From Candidatus Neomicrothrix sp. UBA4742 (GTDB lineage Bacteria; Actinomycetota; Acidimicrobiia; Acidimicrobiales; Acidimicrobilacustridaceae): a DNA stretch of 15,905 nt. The notes under the pieces are model-generated. The model ran no database searches. It was given only the letters and a program-made list of their open reading frames with translations, and was not told the DNA's origin. Made by a program: the position numbers and the translations under genes. The stretch covers positions 9,173-25,077 of the forward strand of contig DHIQ01000037.1 of the NCBI GenBank assembly GCA_002403895.1. Direction: 5' to 3'. This document shows positions 15,217-15,905 of the stretch, piece after piece. Every line of letters starts with the position of its first letter. The first letter of the stretch is position 1.

Positions 15217-15905
15217 GGCTTGGCGGTCGACGTGGTCGAGGCGACCGGTGCCGTCGTCGCCGTGGCCGCCGCTGGCACCGTCGACGTGGTCGTGACACCG
15301 GGGTCCTCACTGGCACCGTTGGAGATGTCCCTCAGACGGGTCAGATCCGGTTCTGGTGGCGCCACGCCGTCGGGCACGACCGCGATGGTGTACGCCGCGT
15401 AATTGTCGGTGAAACGGATGCCCGCGAAATCCGAGGTGATCTGGGTGGGGCCGGTGTTGGCCCCCAGCGCGTCGGTCCACTTCCAGACTGACACCGTCGC
15501 CGGCTGGCCGTTGCAGTCGTAGCCGTCGGAGTATTTGGTGCCGTCAGGCATGGTGAAGCCGTTGGCGCTCCACTTCAAACCCACGGTGTCCCCGAAGATC
15601 CCCATGGTGGCGTTCTTCCCGGCCGAACCGGCCTGGAACGGATGGATGTGGACGATGCCGTCACCGTGGGTGTGGATGCCCAACTTGTCCGCCGCCGGGG
15701 TGGGGATCGGATCGAGGAACTTGTCGCACACGTAGACGCCGTAGGCGTTGTGCCAATGATCGCCGACCGCGGGAGCGGCGGCAGAAGCGCTGGTCGGCGA
15801 CTTGGCCACCAGCACCACCGCCACGCCCACCACGGCGATGGCGGCGAGTGCGGCCGGGAACAACCAGTTGCGTTTCCGGGCGTTCGGCGAGCCGCCGGCC
15901 CGCGC
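15213..15905 (-). CDS. Membrane-anchored extracytoplasmic protein with His-X-His motifs (5' end beyond the window)
   Basis: The frame is open to the right edge, so the true start is probably outside; the visible 230 residues begin with a basic stretch (NARKRNW) and a membrane segment (about 15-34), giving an anchored or secreted protein. I do not recognise the family. The exported part has three His-X-His motifs close together: HWH, HTH and HIH (about residues 50-52, 78-80 and 86-88), and two cysteines (about 60 and 131) that could pair. The motifs suggest metal binding, which is inference. The C-terminal 45 residues are a Thr/Ala/Ser/Pro-rich low-complexity tail. A TTG at 15863 could be an internal start, but it would begin inside the membrane segment and lose the basic residues, so it is unlikely. 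The stop overlaps the start of the nucleotidyltransferase gene by 4 nt. Confidence 0.75.
   Translation of the reverse strand, partial: ARAGGSPNARKRNWLFPAALAAIAVVGVAVVLVAKSPTSASAAAPAVGDHWHNAYGVYVCDKFLDPIPTPAADKLGIHTHGDGIVHIHPFQAGSAGKNATMGIFGDTVGLKWSANGFTMPDGTKYSDGYDCNGQPATVSVWKWTDALGANTGPTQITSDFAGIRFTDNYAAYTIAVVPDGVAPPEPDLTRLRDISNGASEDPGVTTTSTVPAAATATTAPVASTTSTAKP

Overview
The window is a dense, GC-rich stretch with many GTG starts, start/stop overlaps of 4 nt and almost no intergenic space. It encodes coenzyme F420 biosynthesis (cofD, cofE), FtsH, and envelope-polysaccharide genes of the kind found in actinobacteria. An actinobacterium fits best, possibly an Acidimicrobiia-like lineage. The lineage is an inference from gene content and style; no rRNA or other marker is present.

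Layout from left to right. (1) 1-1097, plus: 3' part of ftsH. (2) 1112-6622, minus: a three-gene operon read right to left: a very large glycosyltransferase/membrane fusion, a DUF5719-like secreted or anchored protein, and a membrane-anchored thioredoxin-like protein. (3) 6706-9028, plus: a 65-aa unknown protein, a GT4 glycosyltransferase, and an NDP-sugar epimerase/reductase resembling GDP-4-keto-6-deoxymannose reductase (Rmd). (4) 9041-9520, minus: a small XRE-type regulator. (5) 9561-13242, plus: GDP-mannose 4,6-dehydratase (gmd), cofD and cofE, coupled through 4-nt overlaps. (6) 13259-15905, minus: a GalE-like epimerase, a ManC/ManB-like sugar-1-phosphate nucleotidyltransferase, and a membrane-anchored protein rich in His-X-His motifs that runs off the right edge.

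The standout feature is an in-frame intein of 344 residues (10098-11129) inside Gmd. It splits the conserved Gmd motif between the Glu and the Ser of NHE/SPRRG. It has a Ser1 nucleophile, a block B TxxH, two LAGLIDADG-type motifs with their aspartates, a terminal His-Asn and a Ser +1 residue. Removing it restores a 326-residue Gmd of normal length with all catalytic residues. The N-extein codons next to the insertion are unusually AT-rich for this DNA, which may be a footprint of homing.

Functionally, the nucleotidyltransferase (GDP-mannose or a similar NDP-sugar), Gmd and the Rmd-like reductase could form a route to a GDP-6-deoxyhexose such as GDP-D-rhamnose. The GT4 and GT2-fusion enzymes could use such sugars for an envelope glycan. 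CofD and CofE are joined translationally to gmd although they serve F420 synthesis. I saw no tRNA, rRNA, CRISPR array, insertion sequence or convincing intrinsic terminator. The three convergent gene junctions (1098-1111, 9029-9040, 13243-13258) are only 12-16 bp long.
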